From Rhodospirillaceae bacterium (lineage in GTDB: Bacteria > Pseudomonadota > Alphaproteobacteria > Rhodospirillales > JABJKH01): DNA of 60,302 bases. A program made the translations under genes and the position numbers. Below are positions 16,189 through 26,363 of this stretch, in pieces. The notes below the pieces were generated by a model. It saw nothing but the letters and a program-made list of their open reading frames with translations, was not told where the DNA came from and ran no database searches. The stretch is from contig JABJKH010000029.1 in the NCBI GenBank assembly GCA_018660465.1, positions 1 through 60,302 on the forward strand, read 5' to 3'. Positions within the stretch are counted from its first letter, which is position 1; every line of letters starts with the position of its first letter.

Positions 16189-16545
16189 ATGGCAAACGGA
16201 CAAGACGATTACCAAGACCTCATGGAAATGAAACGGTTTATGGGGGTCGTTGAACAAGGCATTCGTGCTGCCAATCGGGAAATCATTCATAAGCATATTG
16301 AGTCGATCGACCATGAGACAGTCCTCACCCTCGGCGTTTCTGTAGCGAAGCTGCGGGCTAAATATCTCGCGGCCGCATTTAACGCGGCTATTGAAGACCA
16401 TGGCGCGGCTTTGAGCGTAGATGAAGTCGCCGATCTCAAGAATGCCCGTGAAATGTACGAAGAAACCCGTGCCGGCTTCGAAGCTTTGACCGACGCCATC
16501 GAGAAGGGGTATGTCGACGTTAGTTTTTCTAAAGATGAGGACTAG
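16189..16545 (+). CDS. Conserved-looking hypothetical protein, helical
   Basis: 118 residues, not recognised. It is charged and mostly helical in composition, with no signal peptide, Cys or membrane segment. It starts at ATG 16189, where GAAGGGA lies eight bases upstream; a longer frame from 16108 lacks a good ribosome binding site and begins with an unlikely segment. It stands alone upstream of a convergent small gene. A role cannot be assigned. Confidence 0.65.
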   Translation: MANGQDDYQDLMEMKRFMGVVEQGIRAANREIIHKHIESIDHETVLTLGVSVAKLRAKYLAAAFNAAIEDHGAALSVDEVADLKNAREMYEETRAGFEALTDAIEKGYVDVSFSKDED

Positions 16546-16548
16546 AAG

Positions 16549-16809
16549 TTAAGACTTCTCTTTGAGGATGTCGCGACCGGGCTGTGTCAATTTACAGACT
16601 TGCCAATCTGGTTTAATGGGATTGGCGAACCAAGGCCGTACCCAGCCTTTTTCCAGACAACTCTCAACCGTTCGTTTGCTGACCCGTTGGCCATTTTCAT
16701 CAAATAGCGGAAGCTTCCCACCTGGTTGCGTTAACCCTTGGGCGAGCCACTTTAGTTGCCCGACCGTCGGCTTACCTATTTTTTTCTTAAGTTTGGTTGC
16801 TTCCGTCAC
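16549..16809 (-). CDS. Small hypothetical protein
   Basis: 86 residues, basic, with Q-L-K-W-L-A-Q-G-L-T-Q-P-G-G-K-L-P-L-F-D and several Trp/Pro residues near the C-terminus, suggesting a small winged-helix-like or nucleic-acid-binding fold; I do not recognise the family. A GTG start at 16809 is preferred because GGAGGG lies six bases before it. The longer reading from ATG 16866 has no such site. It is convergent with the preceding gene (3 bp apart) and divergent from cutA. Confidence 0.6.
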   Translation of the reverse strand: MTEATKLKKKIGKPTVGQLKWLAQGLTQPGGKLPLFDENGQRVSKRTVESCLEKGWVRPWFANPIKPDWQVCKLTQPGRDILKEKS

Positions 16810-16899
16810 TGCAGGCCCTCCATTGCAGGTCAGGTTTATGCTACGGTAGTTCGTCGTCGAATCCAAGTAGACCGTTTGAAATTTTAGAAAGAACTGCTC

Positions 16900-17220
16900 A
16901 TGGTGTCCGCTCCGATGATTGTTTATGTAACCGCTGGCTCAACAGAAGAGGCCCATACCATTGCCCGTGACGTGGTTGATAAAAAGTTAGCAGCATGTGC
17001 CAATATCCTACAGAGTGTGACGTCGATATACCGATGGGAAGGGGCGATCCAAGAAGAAAACGAAACAGTCTTAATTCTAAAATCGACAACAGATAACATT
17101 GCCGCGTTGACGGAAGCGATCAAGCAAAGACATACCTACGATTGCCCCTGCATCGTCGCTCTTCCAATTGAGGGTGGTAACGCTGACTTCTTAGATTGGA
17201 TTAATCAGGAAACGTTATAA
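16900..17220 (+). CDS. cutA: CutA divalent-cation tolerance protein
   Basis: 106 residues, the usual size. Family features are V-Y-V-T-A-G-S near the start, V-D-K-K-L-A-A-C-A-N-I, Y-R-W-E-G-A-I-Q-E-E-N-E, I-K-Q-R-H-T-Y-D-C-P and the final D-F-L-D-W-I. CutA forms trimers in the cytoplasm and was linked to copper tolerance, though its molecular role remains unclear. Met6 (16915) is an alternative start that would give the more typical short N-terminus. It is convergent with the response-regulator gene. Confidence 0.93.
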   Translation: MVSAPMIVYVTAGSTEEAHTIARDVVDKKLAACANILQSVTSIYRWEGAIQEENETVLILKSTTDNIAALTEAIKQRHTYDCPCIVALPIEGGNADFLDWINQETL

Positions 17221-17231
17221 ACCATTTAAAA

Positions 17232-18164
17232 TTAAGCGCTTTTTGCACTCACGACCGCAGCAATATCACTCGCGACTGCCGCTTGATCCATTTCAGGATC
17301 AAAGCTGTTCTTGATCGCCTGGGACAGCGGGGCCAGAAGCTTTACATCTTTTGCAGGTGGGTTGGATTTGTTTTGAAGGATTGAGTTTGAAACCTGAACC
17401 ATGGACTCACTGAGTTCTGAAATATGGGCGTAATCAGTTCCAACCATGCGCTTACTTAGGTCCTTTGAAACTAAATTCAACTTATTCATATAACCCAAAA
17501 TTTTATCGTCCATGCCGCCCATGATGAGGCTGCCCATTGATTGCTCAACCAACCACGCAATTTGAAACGCATGGCGTTCCATTTTTTGATTATTGATCTC
17601 GGCCAGCACTTTATTAACTTTGTTTTTTGCATCGATCGCGGCCGTTTTATCGCCAGTAGCTTTAGCCCGCAGGGTATTGGGCACTTCAACCAAGGGGATT
17701 TCTGACCCACGTTCGGAATCTTTGCGTCGGTCTGGCCCGACATAATCAGTGGTGACAATGAAGGGCTGGCGATTGTTGATGAGATTCGCTGTGCGTTTTA
17801 ACAAATGATTGGCTGAAATTGGCTTGGGAACCAAGTCATCGATGCCCGCATCGACGAGTTCACGCACGAGTTCGGGAGTAGGATTCCAAGTTACGACGAT
17901 GACCGGAATGAAAGGATTTCCTTTGAATTCATTGTGCCGAAGTAACCGCACAAATCGAGAAACGCCGCCGCCTTCAAACTCACCCCCCATGATCACCATG
18001 TCCGGCGTGCCTGATTTAATCATGCCGATCAGAGTGGGGATGTCTTGACCAAGGGTGAACTTACGGAAGCCATTGGACTGCATGACCCCTCTGATGCTTT
18101 CGCGCGCGCCTAAATCGCCGTCAACCAACGCGACTTCCACATCATCGTATTTGAAATCATTCAT
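17232..18164 (-). CDS. Receiver-domain protein lacking the phospho-acceptor Asp
   Basis: 310 residues. Residues 8-130 form a CheY-like receiver fold, with the acidic pocket V-D-G-D near residue 15 and the conserved Lys in V-P-K-P near 121. The position of the phosphorylated Asp is Gly60 (V-I-M-G-G-E), so it is probably a pseudo-receiver. Behind it comes Y-V-G-P-D-R-R-K (about 141) and a helical C-terminus of about 160 residues without a DNA-binding motif. The Y-x-G-P-D-R-R element also occurs in the receiver protein at 38021-38620, showing that the two are related. Partner unknown; single-gene unit. Confidence 0.75.
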   Translation of the reverse strand: MNDFKYDDVEVALVDGDLGARESIRGVMQSNGFRKFTLGQDIPTLIGMIKSGTPDMVIMGGEFEGGGVSRFVRLLRHNEFKGNPFIPVIVVTWNPTPELVRELVDAGIDDLVPKPISANHLLKRTANLINNRQPFIVTTDYVGPDRRKDSERGSEIPLVEVPNTLRAKATGDKTAAIDAKNKVNKVLAEINNQKMERHAFQIAWLVEQSMGSLIMGGMDDKILGYMNKLNLVSKDLSKRMVGTDYAHISELSESMVQVSNSILQNKSNPPAKDVKLLAPLSQAIKNSFDPEMDQAAVASDIAAVVSAKSA

Positions 18165-18295
18165 TATGATTTGACCAATAGCCCACTCAACAATCTAGCC
18201 CTCTTTACCGAACGATCATCCTAACGCTTAGATTTGGATGTCGTCACGGGTTAGTTTGTAATTGTTAATAAAATTTATTCCAATTTATATTCGTG

Positions 18296-19450
18296 TCATT
18301 CATTTGTCGGTAATTTTACCGTCGCAATGGCTTGAGCAGCCACACCCTCTCCCCGCCCCGTAAATCCGAGTCGTTCGGTCGTCGTTCCTTTTACTCCAAT
18401 ACGCTCAAGAGAAACACCCAAAATTTCTGAAATTCGAGCTCTCATGGTTTCACGATGAGGCCCAATTTTTGGTTTTTCACAAATGATTGTCACATCGATG
18501 TTCGAAATTGAGCCGCCGCGCTCGACAACCAAATCCCCCGCGTGCTTCAAAAACGTGTTAGATGGCTCTCCCTTCCATTGCGGATCACTGGGCGGGAAAT
18601 GCATGCCTATATCACCCGCACCTATCGCCCCCAAGATCGCATCGGTAATCGAATGAAGCCCGACATCAGCGTCTGAATGGCCTAAGAGAGATTGATCGTA
18701 GGGAATTTCCACACCACAAATTGTGACGCCGTCACCGGGACAAAATTGATGCACATCGAAACCCAACCCAGTCCGCGTTTCACCGTTCGATACCATACGT
18801 TCTGCCTTATCCAAGTCTTCTTGGGTGGTAATTTTAAAATTATCTTCGCTGCCGGGCGTAATGGCCACATCCAATCCTGCATGTTCGGCGACGGCACCAT
18901 CATCTGTTAGGGCTAATCCGGCGGCCTTACGATGGGCGGCCATCAGTTCACCATATCGAAATCCTTGAGGTGTTTGTGCGCGGAAAAGACCATCTCTGCT
19001 AACGGTTTCTTTTATGAGGTCATCAGCCCCTCGTTTTAAAGTATCGGTTACGGGAAGAGAGGGAATGGCACCGGGATGTGATTTCAATCCGTCCAACACC
19101 CCAGTAATAACGTGTGCCGCGACAAAGGGCCGGGCTGCGTCATGAATAAGAATTTTGCTAGGTGCCAGAGTTTCAACGCTTTCTAACCCGAGTCGCACAG
19201 AATCTTGCCGGGTTGCACCGCCGGGGACTGGATCAAGCACATCCAGGCCAGCAACAGCCTTGTGAAATAATGTTTCATCATCCGGATGAATTACTGGCCT
19301 GACAGCATCGATATCAGGATGAGACAGAAACGCGCTCACCGTCCGCCGAAGCACAGGAACCCCACCCAACAACCGATACTGTTTCGGGATATCGCCGCCA
19401 AAGCGATGTCCTCGGCCAGCACCTACAATTATGGCTATGGTTTCGCCCAT
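18296..19450 (-). CDS. ispDF: Bifunctional IspD/IspF (MEP isoprenoid pathway)
   Basis: 384 residues. The N-terminal half (1-220) is 2-C-methyl-D-erythritol 4-phosphate cytidylyltransferase: V-G-A-G-R-G-H-R-F-G-G-D-I-P-K-Q-Y is the CTP-binding loop. The C-terminal half (from R-T-G-L-G-F-D-V-H-Q-F, about 227) is the cyclodiphosphate synthase, with the metal ligands D-V-H and the G-H-S-D-A-D-V-G-L-H segment. Such IspDF fusions are typical of Alphaproteobacteria and carry out the third and fifth steps of the non-mevalonate pathway. The gene is divergent from the CcsA-like gene. Confidence 0.95.
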   Translation of the reverse strand: MGETIAIIVGAGRGHRFGGDIPKQYRLLGGVPVLRRTVSAFLSHPDIDAVRPVIHPDDETLFHKAVAGLDVLDPVPGGATRQDSVRLGLESVETLAPSKILIHDAARPFVAAHVITGVLDGLKSHPGAIPSLPVTDTLKRGADDLIKETVSRDGLFRAQTPQGFRYGELMAAHRKAAGLALTDDGAVAEHAGLDVAITPGSEDNFKITTQEDLDKAERMVSNGETRTGLGFDVHQFCPGDGVTICGVEIPYDQSLLGHSDADVGLHSITDAILGAIGAGDIGMHFPPSDPQWKGEPSNTFLKHAGDLVVERGGSISNIDVTIICEKPKIGPHRETMRARISEILGVSLERIGVKGTTTERLGFTGRGEGVAAQAIATVKLPTNE

Positions 19451-19587
19451 AGGGGCTCCTTTTGAAATTCAGTCTCTTCATGCCCACAAATAACTGTGCA
19501 GTGCAATGGTTCACATGTATGTTCGCCAACTTAAGTGGCTTCCTTCTAATTATTAGGAGGAGGGGTCTTCTGCAACGAGTAGAAAGT

Positions 19588-20385
19588 ATGAGCCAAAGCC
19601 TGCTATTTGGAATTTCTGCCTTATTTGCATTGATGCCAGCAACGCTTGTTGGTTTTAGGGCTAATGGAGGGCGGGATGCGCTATTTTGGGCTACCCTTGC
19701 TGTGGCCTTGGCGGGGCCTCTGGCCTGGTTTGTCGTGCAGATGTCAGGCGCGTGGCAGACAGGGTTATCCCCGGCCCTGTGGGCCACCATTACAGCCAGC
19801 ATTATAATATATGCTGGGACGGCGGGTTTAACCGACCAGGCATGGCGGTTGGCACCGCTGGTCGGTGGGTATTTGATCTTAATCGGCGTGGTTGCTCTCG
19901 TTTGGCAACATGCGCCTGAAACGGCGCAAAGGGTATCCGCTCCTGGAATCTGGACGACCGTTCATATAGTCGTATCAGTTTCGACTTATGGATTGGTCAC
20001 CATTGCAGCCGTATCTGCACTCGCCGCTTTTTTGCAAGAACGCGCGCTTAAAACGAAGCAACCGACGCGTCTCACACGCATATTGCCTTCGGTCACCGAT
20101 TGCGAGCGGCTTTTGGTCAAGTTGCTGGTGATTGGTGAGGGAGTTTTGGCATTGGGTCTTGCCAGTGGCATCGCGGTTAACATTGGCAGCTCCCACACAG
20201 CAATATCTCTCGACCACAAAACCATTCTAACAATTGCGACGTTTGTCGTTATCGGGGGTCTGTTGTTAGCCCACTTTCGGACAGGGGTCAGGGGTCGGAT
20301 AGTCACGCGATTTGTGTTACTTGCCTATCTTTTGCTCACCCTCGGCTACCCGGGGGTCAAATTCGTCACCGACGTTCTTCTATAA
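19588..20385 (+). CDS. CcsA/YpjD-like cytochrome c assembly family membrane protein
   Basis: 265 residues with about eight membrane helices. The C-terminal region has the arrangement of the cytochrome c assembly (CcsA/HemX/YpjD) family, with conserved His residues in T-T-V-H-I-V-V-S-V-S-T-Y-G and S-L-D-H-K-T-I-L and in L-A-H-F-R-T-G-V-R-G-R, which may bind heme. ATG 19588 is preferred to an upstream frame that starts inside the divergent promoter region. It may matter for the many c-type cytochromes encoded further right, but the link is inference. Confidence 0.78.
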   Translation: MSQSLLFGISALFALMPATLVGFRANGGRDALFWATLAVALAGPLAWFVVQMSGAWQTGLSPALWATITASIIIYAGTAGLTDQAWRLAPLVGGYLILIGVVALVWQHAPETAQRVSAPGIWTTVHIVVSVSTYGLVTIAAVSALAAFLQERALKTKQPTRLTRILPSVTDCERLLVKLLVIGEGVLALGLASGIAVNIGSSHTAISLDHKTILTIATFVVIGGLLLAHFRTGVRGRIVTRFVLLAYLLLTLGYPGVKFVTDVLL

Positions 20386-20422
20386 ACAACCTGAATAAGT
20401 TTAGTTTTTGTGCAATTTTGGC

Positions 20423-20437
20423 TGCAACTGTGTTGCA
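20423..20437. promoter_or_regulatory. Perfect inverted repeat upstream of dusB-ntr operon
   Basis: TGCAAC-TGT-GTTGCA, a 6-bp perfect stem, extended by GGC/GCC further out (GGC directly before the stem, GCC five bases after it). It lies about 70 bp before the dusB ATG and after the preceding gene. It could be an operator for the operon or a weak terminator; there is no T-tract. A sigma-54 match here was considered and rejected. Confidence 0.3.
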
Positions 20438-20505
20438 ATCCAGCCGCATATGCACAATAAATAGGCACGCCCCAGAATATCTGAACCTTTAAAATATAGA
20501 TTACG

Positions 20506-21495
20506 ATGACAATTGAAATTGGCCCGATTCTACTCGATAGCCCTGTCTTATTAGCACCGATGTCTGGCGTGACGGATATGCCGTACCGCCGATTGGTTAA
20601 GCGCAATGGTGCCGGCTTGGTTATTTCTGAGATGATCGCCAGCAAGGCGATGATTTACGCCAACAAAAAAACCATGAAAATGGCGTCGAACTGCGCCGAA
20701 GAATTCCCAATGGCTGTGCAATTAGCCGGGTGTGATCCGGAAATCATGGCAGAAGCCGCGCGCATGAACGTAGATCGCGGTGCGGCGATCATCGACATCA
20801 ACATGGGATGCCCAGTCAAAAAAGTCACCACAGGTCAACAAGCAGGCTCCGCCTTAATGCGGGAAGAAGACAAAGCTGCTCGGATTCTGGAAGCCACTGT
20901 GAATGCGGTGAGCGTACCCGTTACCCTTAAAATGCGGACCGGGTGGGACGATGAAAGCCGAAATGCACCAAGGCTGGCCAAGATTGCCGAAGACTGTGGT
21001 ATCAAAATGATCACCGTGCATGGTCGGACGCGTTGTCAGTTTTACAGAGGGGACGCAGACTGGCCCTTCATCCGTCGGGTCAAAGAGGCTGTTAGCATCC
21101 CGGTGATTGCCAACGGCGATGTCACCACCTTGGACAAAGCGCAGGAAATTTTGGATCAGTCTGGTGCCGATGGTGTTATGGTCGGGCGCGGGTCTTATGG
21201 CCGTCCTTGGTTTTTAGGCCAAGTCATTGAATTCCTTAAATCCGGCCGCCGCCTTCCTGATCCTTCAATAGAAACGCAAAGGGAAACTGTTCTAGGACAT
21301 CTGGAAGATATATTGGCCCATTATGGGGTTGAGCGGGGAATTCGCATCGCCCGCAAGCACATCGGCTGGTACAGCAAGGGTCTACCAGGTTCCGCGGACT
21401 TCAGAAGTGTTGTCATGAGGGGTTCAGAGCCCGATCACGTTCGCACCTTAATTTGTGAGTTCTATGATTTTGTTGGCGACCGGATGGCGGCTTAA
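20506..21495 (+). CDS. dusB: tRNA-dihydrouridine synthase DusB
   Basis: 329 residues. The FMN barrel motifs are plain: [23 protein letters not shown] with the catalytic Cys, [17 protein letters not shown] and G-V-M-V-G-R-G. It reduces specific uridines in tRNA to dihydrouridine. In Alphaproteobacteria dusB (formerly nifR3) leads the ntrBC operon, as here: ntrB begins directly after its stop codon. Confidence 0.96.
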   Translation: MTIEIGPILLDSPVLLAPMSGVTDMPYRRLVKRNGAGLVISEMIASKAMIYANKKTMKMASNCAEEFPMAVQLAGCDPEIMAEAARMNVDRGAAIIDINMGCPVKKVTTGQQAGSALMREEDKAARILEATVNAVSVPVTLKMRTGWDDESRNAPRLAKIAEDCGIKMITVHGRTRCQFYRGDADWPFIRRVKEAVSIPVIANGDVTTLDKAQEILDQSGADGVMVGRGSYGRPWFLGQVIEFLKSGRRLPDPSIETQRETVLGHLEDILAHYGVERGIRIARKHIGWYSKGLPGSADFRSVVMRGSEPDHVRTLICEFYDFVGDRMAA

Positions 21496-22605
21496 ATGAC
21501 TGCCGAACATGCCGTAAAAAGTGATGAAGCGACTCCGGGGGCCCCGCCTGACGGAGATTCAGTCCTAAATGCGCTGGCGGCAGCGATTCTGGTTGTAGAC
21601 GGCGCGGGGCGTATTGTGTCCGTCAATCTGGCGGGCGAACAATTTTTTGCGGGCAGTGCAGCAACTCTGCAAGGAACATTGCTTTCAGAGATTCTTCCCG
21701 AAGACAGTCCGGTGATGTCGTTAATCAGCCAGGTTCAAGCCACAGGAAATGCCGTATATGAATATGGTGTGCAGATTGAAAATCCCCGTATCGGTCAGCA
21801 TTTCATAAATGTTCAGGCGACGCTTCTGCTGGAAAATAAGGGTCATGTCGTGTTGTCGGTCCAGGAACGTTCAATCGCCGATAAAATTGACCGCCAGCTG
21901 ACCCACCGCGGAGCAGCACGCTCATTAAGCGCCATGGGGGCCATGTTGGCGCATGAGGTCAAAAACCCTTTGTCTGGCATCCGCGGGGCGGCGCAACTCT
22001 TAGAGCAAACCGCGTCAGAAGATGACCGCCCGTTGACCCAAATTATCAGAGACGAAGCGGACCGGGTCTGTGCGTTGGTAGACCGTATGGAGGTCTTTTC
22101 GGACGCCGTGCCGCTGGAGCGTGAGGCGTTGAATATTCACCAAGTCCTAAATCGTGTTCGTCAACTGGCTGAAAATGGATTTGGACAGCATGTAAAAATC
22201 GTTGAATCGTATGATCCGTCATTGCCGCATGTCTATGGCAATCGGGATCAATTGGTTCAGACGTTTCTTAATTTGGTCAAGAATGCTTGCGAGGCGTGTC
22301 CGAAAACGGGCGGCGAAGTGTTGCTAAACACGGCCTATAAACACGGTGTCCGATTTGCGGTGCCGGGGAGTGACTCTCTCGTCCATCTGCCTTTGATGGT
22401 CAACATTCAGGATAACGGTGATGGGATTCCAGAGGATTTGCAAGACCACCTGTTCGATCCCTTCGTGACGTCCAAATTAAAGGGGACCGGCCTCGGATTA
22501 CCCTTGGTCGCCAAAATCATCAGCCAGCACGGTGGAGTGATAGAATTTGACAGCATTCCCCGTCGTACAATTTTTCGGGTCATGCTTCCGACCGATGTTA
22601 ATTAA
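21496..22605 (+). CDS. ntrB: Nitrogen regulation sensor kinase NtrB (GlnL)
   Basis: 369 residues, cytoplasmic, without membrane helices. A PAS domain (about 20-125) is followed by HisKA with the phospho-accepting His in A-H-E-V-K-N-P-L-S-G-I-R-G-A-A-Q-L-L-E, then HATPase motifs N-A-C-E-A, Q-D-N-G-D-G-I-P and G-T-G-L-G-L-P. It phosphorylates NtrC under nitrogen limitation and is controlled by PII. The start codon abuts the dusB stop and ntrC begins 15 bases on. Confidence 0.95.
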   Translation: MTAEHAVKSDEATPGAPPDGDSVLNALAAAILVVDGAGRIVSVNLAGEQFFAGSAATLQGTLLSEILPEDSPVMSLISQVQATGNAVYEYGVQIENPRIGQHFINVQATLLLENKGHVVLSVQERSIADKIDRQLTHRGAARSLSAMGAMLAHEVKNPLSGIRGAAQLLEQTASEDDRPLTQIIRDEADRVCALVDRMEVFSDAVPLEREALNIHQVLNRVRQLAENGFGQHVKIVESYDPSLPHVYGNRDQLVQTFLNLVKNACEACPKTGGEVLLNTAYKHGVRFAVPGSDSLVHLPLMVNIQDNGDGIPEDLQDHLFDPFVTSKLKGTGLGLPLVAKIISQHGGVIEFDSIPRRTIFRVMLPTDVN

Positions 22606-22620
22606 CGGAGATTTTTCTGA

Positions 22621-24069
22621 ATGGTTGCGCCCACGATTCTAGTCGCCGACGACGACAGTGCAATTCGCACCGTGCTCAACCAAGCGTTGGGCCGGGCCGG
22701 ATATGAAGTGCGCGTTACCGATAACGCTGCAACTCTTTGGCGTTGGGTGAGTGATGGCGACGGTGATCTGGTGATTACGGATGTGGTCATGCCGGATGAA
22801 AATGGTCTCGACCTAATTCCCAGAATTCGAAAGATCAGACCAGAACTTCGCGTCGTTGTCATGAGTGCCCAAAATACGGTCCTAACGGCCATTCAAGCGA
22901 CCGAGCGGGGCGCTTTTGAATATATGCCGAAGCCGTTTGACCTCAATGAACTGGTACACGTGGTTAAGCGGGGACTAGAGACCCCAGCAACTTCAGACGA
23001 CGACGGCCTTCCACAGTCTGAAGCTGGCGAAAGCTTGCCTTTGATCGGGCGTTCCCCTGCTATGCAGGAGATTTATCGCTCGCTTGCACGATTAATGGGA
23101 ACGGATCTAACGGTTCTTATTCACGGAGAATCGGGCACAGGTAAGGAACTCGTTGCCCGAGCGCTGCACGAATATGGCAAGCGTCGAAACGGTCCTTTTG
23201 TCGCCATCAATATGGCGGCAATCCCACGTGAACTCATTGAAAGTGAACTTTTTGGCCATGAAAAAGGCTCCTTTACAGGGGCAGTTAACCGAAAGGCCGG
23301 ACGCTTTGAACAAGCCGAAGGGGGCACCCTGTTCATGGATGAAATCTGCGACATGCCGCCAGAAGCGCAGACGCGATTACTTCGGGTCTTACAGGAAGGC
23401 GAGTTCACTACGGTTGGAGGGCGCACACCCATAAGAACGAATGCGCGAATTATCACCGCAACCCATCATGATCTTCGTCAACAAATTCGCCACGGGTTGT
23501 TTCGTGAGGACCTGTATTTCCGCCTTAATGTGGTTCCCATGCGTCTTCCACCGCTGCGGGAGCGCACAGAGGACATAGATGAACTGGTCCGGCATTTTTT
23601 GAATGCCGCGGCGGAGGAGGGACTCCCCCTCAAAACAATAGACAAACCCGCCTTGGATCGGCTTAAAAGTTATCGCTGGCCGGGGAATGTGCGTGAACTG
23701 GAAAATCTCGTAAGAAGGCTCGCGGCTCTCTATTCACAAGAAAACATCGGGTTGGACGTTATCGAAGCTGAATTGGTTGATACATCACCGACGACGACGG
23801 AAGAAAGCGGCGATGGTCTGGGTGGATCAATTGAACAGCATTTAAAAACTTATTTCTCAGCCCACGGCGACGGGCTTCCTGCGGCGGGTCTTTATGATAG
23901 AATTCTTCGTGAAGTGGAACGTCCGTTGATCATTCAGACGCTTCATGCGACGCGCGGCAACCAGATCAAAGCTGCAGAGATTCTTGGACTTAATCGAAAC
24001 ACCTTACGCAAGAAAATTCGAGAACTAGATATTCAAGTCATTCGAGGGGGTAATTCGGGGGGGCAATGA
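22621..24069 (+). CDS. ntrC: Nitrogen regulation response regulator NtrC
   Basis: 482 residues: receiver domain with Asp54 (V-I-T-D-V-V-M-P), AAA+ domain with G-E-S-G-T-G-K-E and the sigma-54 contact loop reading K-G-S-F-T-G-A (a common variant of GAFTGA), and a Fis-type helix-turn-helix at the end ([16 protein letters not shown]). It activates sigma-54 promoters of nitrogen-assimilation genes. The stop overlaps the ntrY ATG (24066-24069). Confidence 0.96.
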   Translation: MVAPTILVADDDSAIRTVLNQALGRAGYEVRVTDNAATLWRWVSDGDGDLVITDVVMPDENGLDLIPRIRKIRPELRVVVMSAQNTVLTAIQATERGAFEYMPKPFDLNELVHVVKRGLETPATSDDDGLPQSEAGESLPLIGRSPAMQEIYRSLARLMGTDLTVLIHGESGTGKELVARALHEYGKRRNGPFVAINMAAIPRELIESELFGHEKGSFTGAVNRKAGRFEQAEGGTLFMDEICDMPPEAQTRLLRVLQEGEFTTVGGRTPIRTNARIITATHHDLRQQIRHGLFREDLYFRLNVVPMRLPPLRERTEDIDELVRHFLNAAAEEGLPLKTIDKPALDRLKSYRWPGNVRELENLVRRLAALYSQENIGLDVIEAELVDTSPTTTEESGDGLGGSIEQHLKTYFSAHGDGLPAAGLYDRILREVERPLIIQTLHATRGNQIKAAEILGLNRNTLRKKIRELDIQVIRGGNSGGQ

Positions 24070-26363
24070 AGAAATCGGCTCAAGGTCCGAAAAAATATTA
24101 TCTCCGGTTTCGATTGTGGTCACGCCGTGTAGACCTCAGCCGAAAGCTGGCGTTTGCCTTGGCCTTGGCTGCCGTTATCTCGGGTTTCATGACCTGGGCT
24201 GTGATGACCCAGACGGTAGAATCTGGTCCCAGAGAGACGAAAACGGTCATTAGCCTTCTTTATCTGGATGCCATCTTACTGTTGATGTTAGGGGCCGTAG
24301 TGGCGCGCCGCCTGACTCAACTTTGGACCGCTCGAAGCCGCGGTCACGCTGGGTCTGGTCTCCATATCAAACTTGTCATGATGTTCAGTATTGTCGCTGT
24401 CACGCCGGCGATCCTGGTAACAGTCCTCTCTGCATTGTTCTTATCGTTCGGCCTTGATACGTGGTTTAACGACCGTGTCAGGACAGCATTAGGGGCATCG
24501 AGAGCCGTCGCCAACGCCTATTTGCATGAACATATCCAGACCATTCGCACCGATGTTCTATCAATCGCAACTGATATAGATCGCAACGCACACATATTGG
24601 CGCGCGATAAAAATGCATTTGAAAACTTCCTATCGGTGCAAGGCAATGTTCGAAATCTTCCCGAAACTCTCGTCATGAACAGCCGACGGCGAGTTATTGC
24701 AAAGTCAGCCCTAAGCCTGTCTTTAACCTTCGAATTAGCCTCAAACGAAGCGATTGAGCAGGCAAGTCGCGGCGAAGTCGTTGTCTTAACAAATGAAAAC
24801 GATGATCGAGTTCGGGCTATGATCAAACTTAACCGGCTCATTGATGCGTATTTGCTTGTGGGACGCACGATCGACCCCAAAGTTCTGGCTCACGTCGAAC
24901 AAACCAAGGGGGCCGTTACCCAGTATGAAAAGCTAGAAGAGAAACGAGAAGGCATCAGCATCACGGCGGTGATCATCTTTGTGATCATTGCCTTATTAAT
25001 GCTGTTAGCCGCAGTCTGGATTGGTTTAACTCTGGCCACTCAACTCGTTCGTCCGATTGGCAACTTGATCACAGCCGCCGAAAGAGTTCGCAAGGGCGAC
25101 CTGACAGTTCGTGTTGAGAGCTTGCCGTCGCAAGACGAGTTCGCAACGCTGAACCGATCCTTTAACCGGATGACCAGTCAGTTGGAAAACCAGCAACTAG
25201 GGCTTATGGATGCCAACCGCCAACTCGACGAACGACGACGCTTTACCGAGACCGTGCTCTCCGGGGTATCAGCAGGTGTAATTGGCTTGAACAATTTGGG
25301 GCACATACGTTTGCCAAATCGCTCAGCCTCGGACTTGCTGGGGGTAGATTTGGAAAAGGTTATCGGTAAGGACCTTGGTGATGTCGTGCCGGAGATGGCC
25401 GAAATGCTCGCTCAAGCTATCGAACAACCAGAGCGGCCCCAGCAAGGGGAAGTCAAACTCGTCTTTAAGGGGCAGTTTAAAACCTTATTGGTTTCAATTG
25501 CCTCCGAACGCTTGGGCGGCGATATTGTTGGGTTTGTCGTCACTTTTGACGATGTTACGGAATTGTTTTCTGCTCAGCGTCAGGCGGCGTGGTCAGATGT
25601 CGCCCGGCGCATTGCCCATGAAATTAAGAACCCTCTGACCCCGATCCAATTATCGGCGGAACGACTAAAGCGTAAATACTTAGATGAAATCACGTCCGAT
25701 CCCGAGACATTTGCGATCTGTACCGACACCATTGTTCGCCAAGTTGGCGAGATCGGTCGAATGGTTTCCGAATTTTCTTCCTTCGCGCGGATGCCTGAAC
25801 CGACGATGAAGCCGGAAAATTTATCAAACATATGTCGTCAGTCGTTCTCATTGGAACTGAACCGCCATCCTGACGTGGAATATGATATAAATATCCCCGA
25901 AGGCGACGTGCTGATCCCTTGTGATTCGCAACAAATCAGCCAAGTTTTGACTAACGTTTTAAAAAATGCTTCTGAATCCGTAAGCGCCAGGGTTGACGCC
26001 GAAGGCGAAGATGGGGAGAAGGGGTATATCGGACTGACATTATCAGAAACTGGTGCAGCTTCTGGCGAAAACAATTCACGGGAGGTCAAAATTGTTATTG
26101 AAGATAATGGCGTAGGCCTACCAAAAGAAGATCGGGATCGCCTGACTGAACCTTATGTCACAACGCGGACTAAGGGCACTGGCCTAGGACTCGCGATCGT
26201 TAAAAAGATCATGGAAGATCATACCGGAGATTTGATATTGGAAGACCGTGGATTTGGGGGGGCGTCGATATCTTTGGTGTTTCGCCCTGGATCAAATCCG
26301 CAGCAGTTACCAGCAGTTGGTCAAGAAAATGAAGAAACGGAAATGAACGCCCATGGCACATGA
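24066..26363 (+). CDS. ntrY: Transmembrane sensor kinase NtrY
   Basis: 765 residues. Membrane helices lie near residues 28-46, 64-80 and 97-125, with a further one near 300-325, then HAMP, PAS (about 395-500), HisKA with [18 protein letters not shown] and HATPase ([17 protein letters not shown]). NtrY senses nitrogen or redox/oxygen state in various Alphaproteobacteria and signals to NtrX. It overlaps ntrC by four bases and ntrX by 11. Confidence 0.95.
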   Translation: MKKSAQGPKKYYLRFRLWSRRVDLSRKLAFALALAAVISGFMTWAVMTQTVESGPRETKTVISLLYLDAILLLMLGAVVARRLTQLWTARSRGHAGSGLHIKLVMMFSIVAVTPAILVTVLSALFLSFGLDTWFNDRVRTALGASRAVANAYLHEHIQTIRTDVLSIATDIDRNAHILARDKNAFENFLSVQGNVRNLPETLVMNSRRRVIAKSALSLSLTFELASNEAIEQASRGEVVVLTNENDDRVRAMIKLNRLIDAYLLVGRTIDPKVLAHVEQTKGAVTQYEKLEEKREGISITAVIIFVIIALLMLLAAVWIGLTLATQLVRPIGNLITAAERVRKGDLTVRVESLPSQDEFATLNRSFNRMTSQLENQQLGLMDANRQLDERRRFTETVLSGVSAGVIGLNNLGHIRLPNRSASDLLGVDLEKVIGKDLGDVVPEMAEMLAQAIEQPERPQQGEVKLVFKGQFKTLLVSIASERLGGDIVGFVVTFDDVTELFSAQRQAAWSDVARRIAHEIKNPLTPIQLSAERLKRKYLDEITSDPETFAICTDTIVRQVGEIGRMVSEFSSFARMPEPTMKPENLSNICRQSFSLELNRHPDVEYDINIPEGDVLIPCDSQQISQVLTNVLKNASESVSARVDAEGEDGEKGYIGLTLSETGAASGENNSREVKIVIEDNGVGLPKEDRDRLTEPYVTTRTKGTGLGLAIVKKIMEDHTGDLILEDRGFGGASISLVFRPGSNPQQLPAVGQENEETEMNAHGT

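Noticed and set aside
20405-20445. Possible sigma-54 promoter before dusB (TTGGC...TTGC)
   Set aside because: The spacing between the GG and GC elements is 13 rather than 10 bases.
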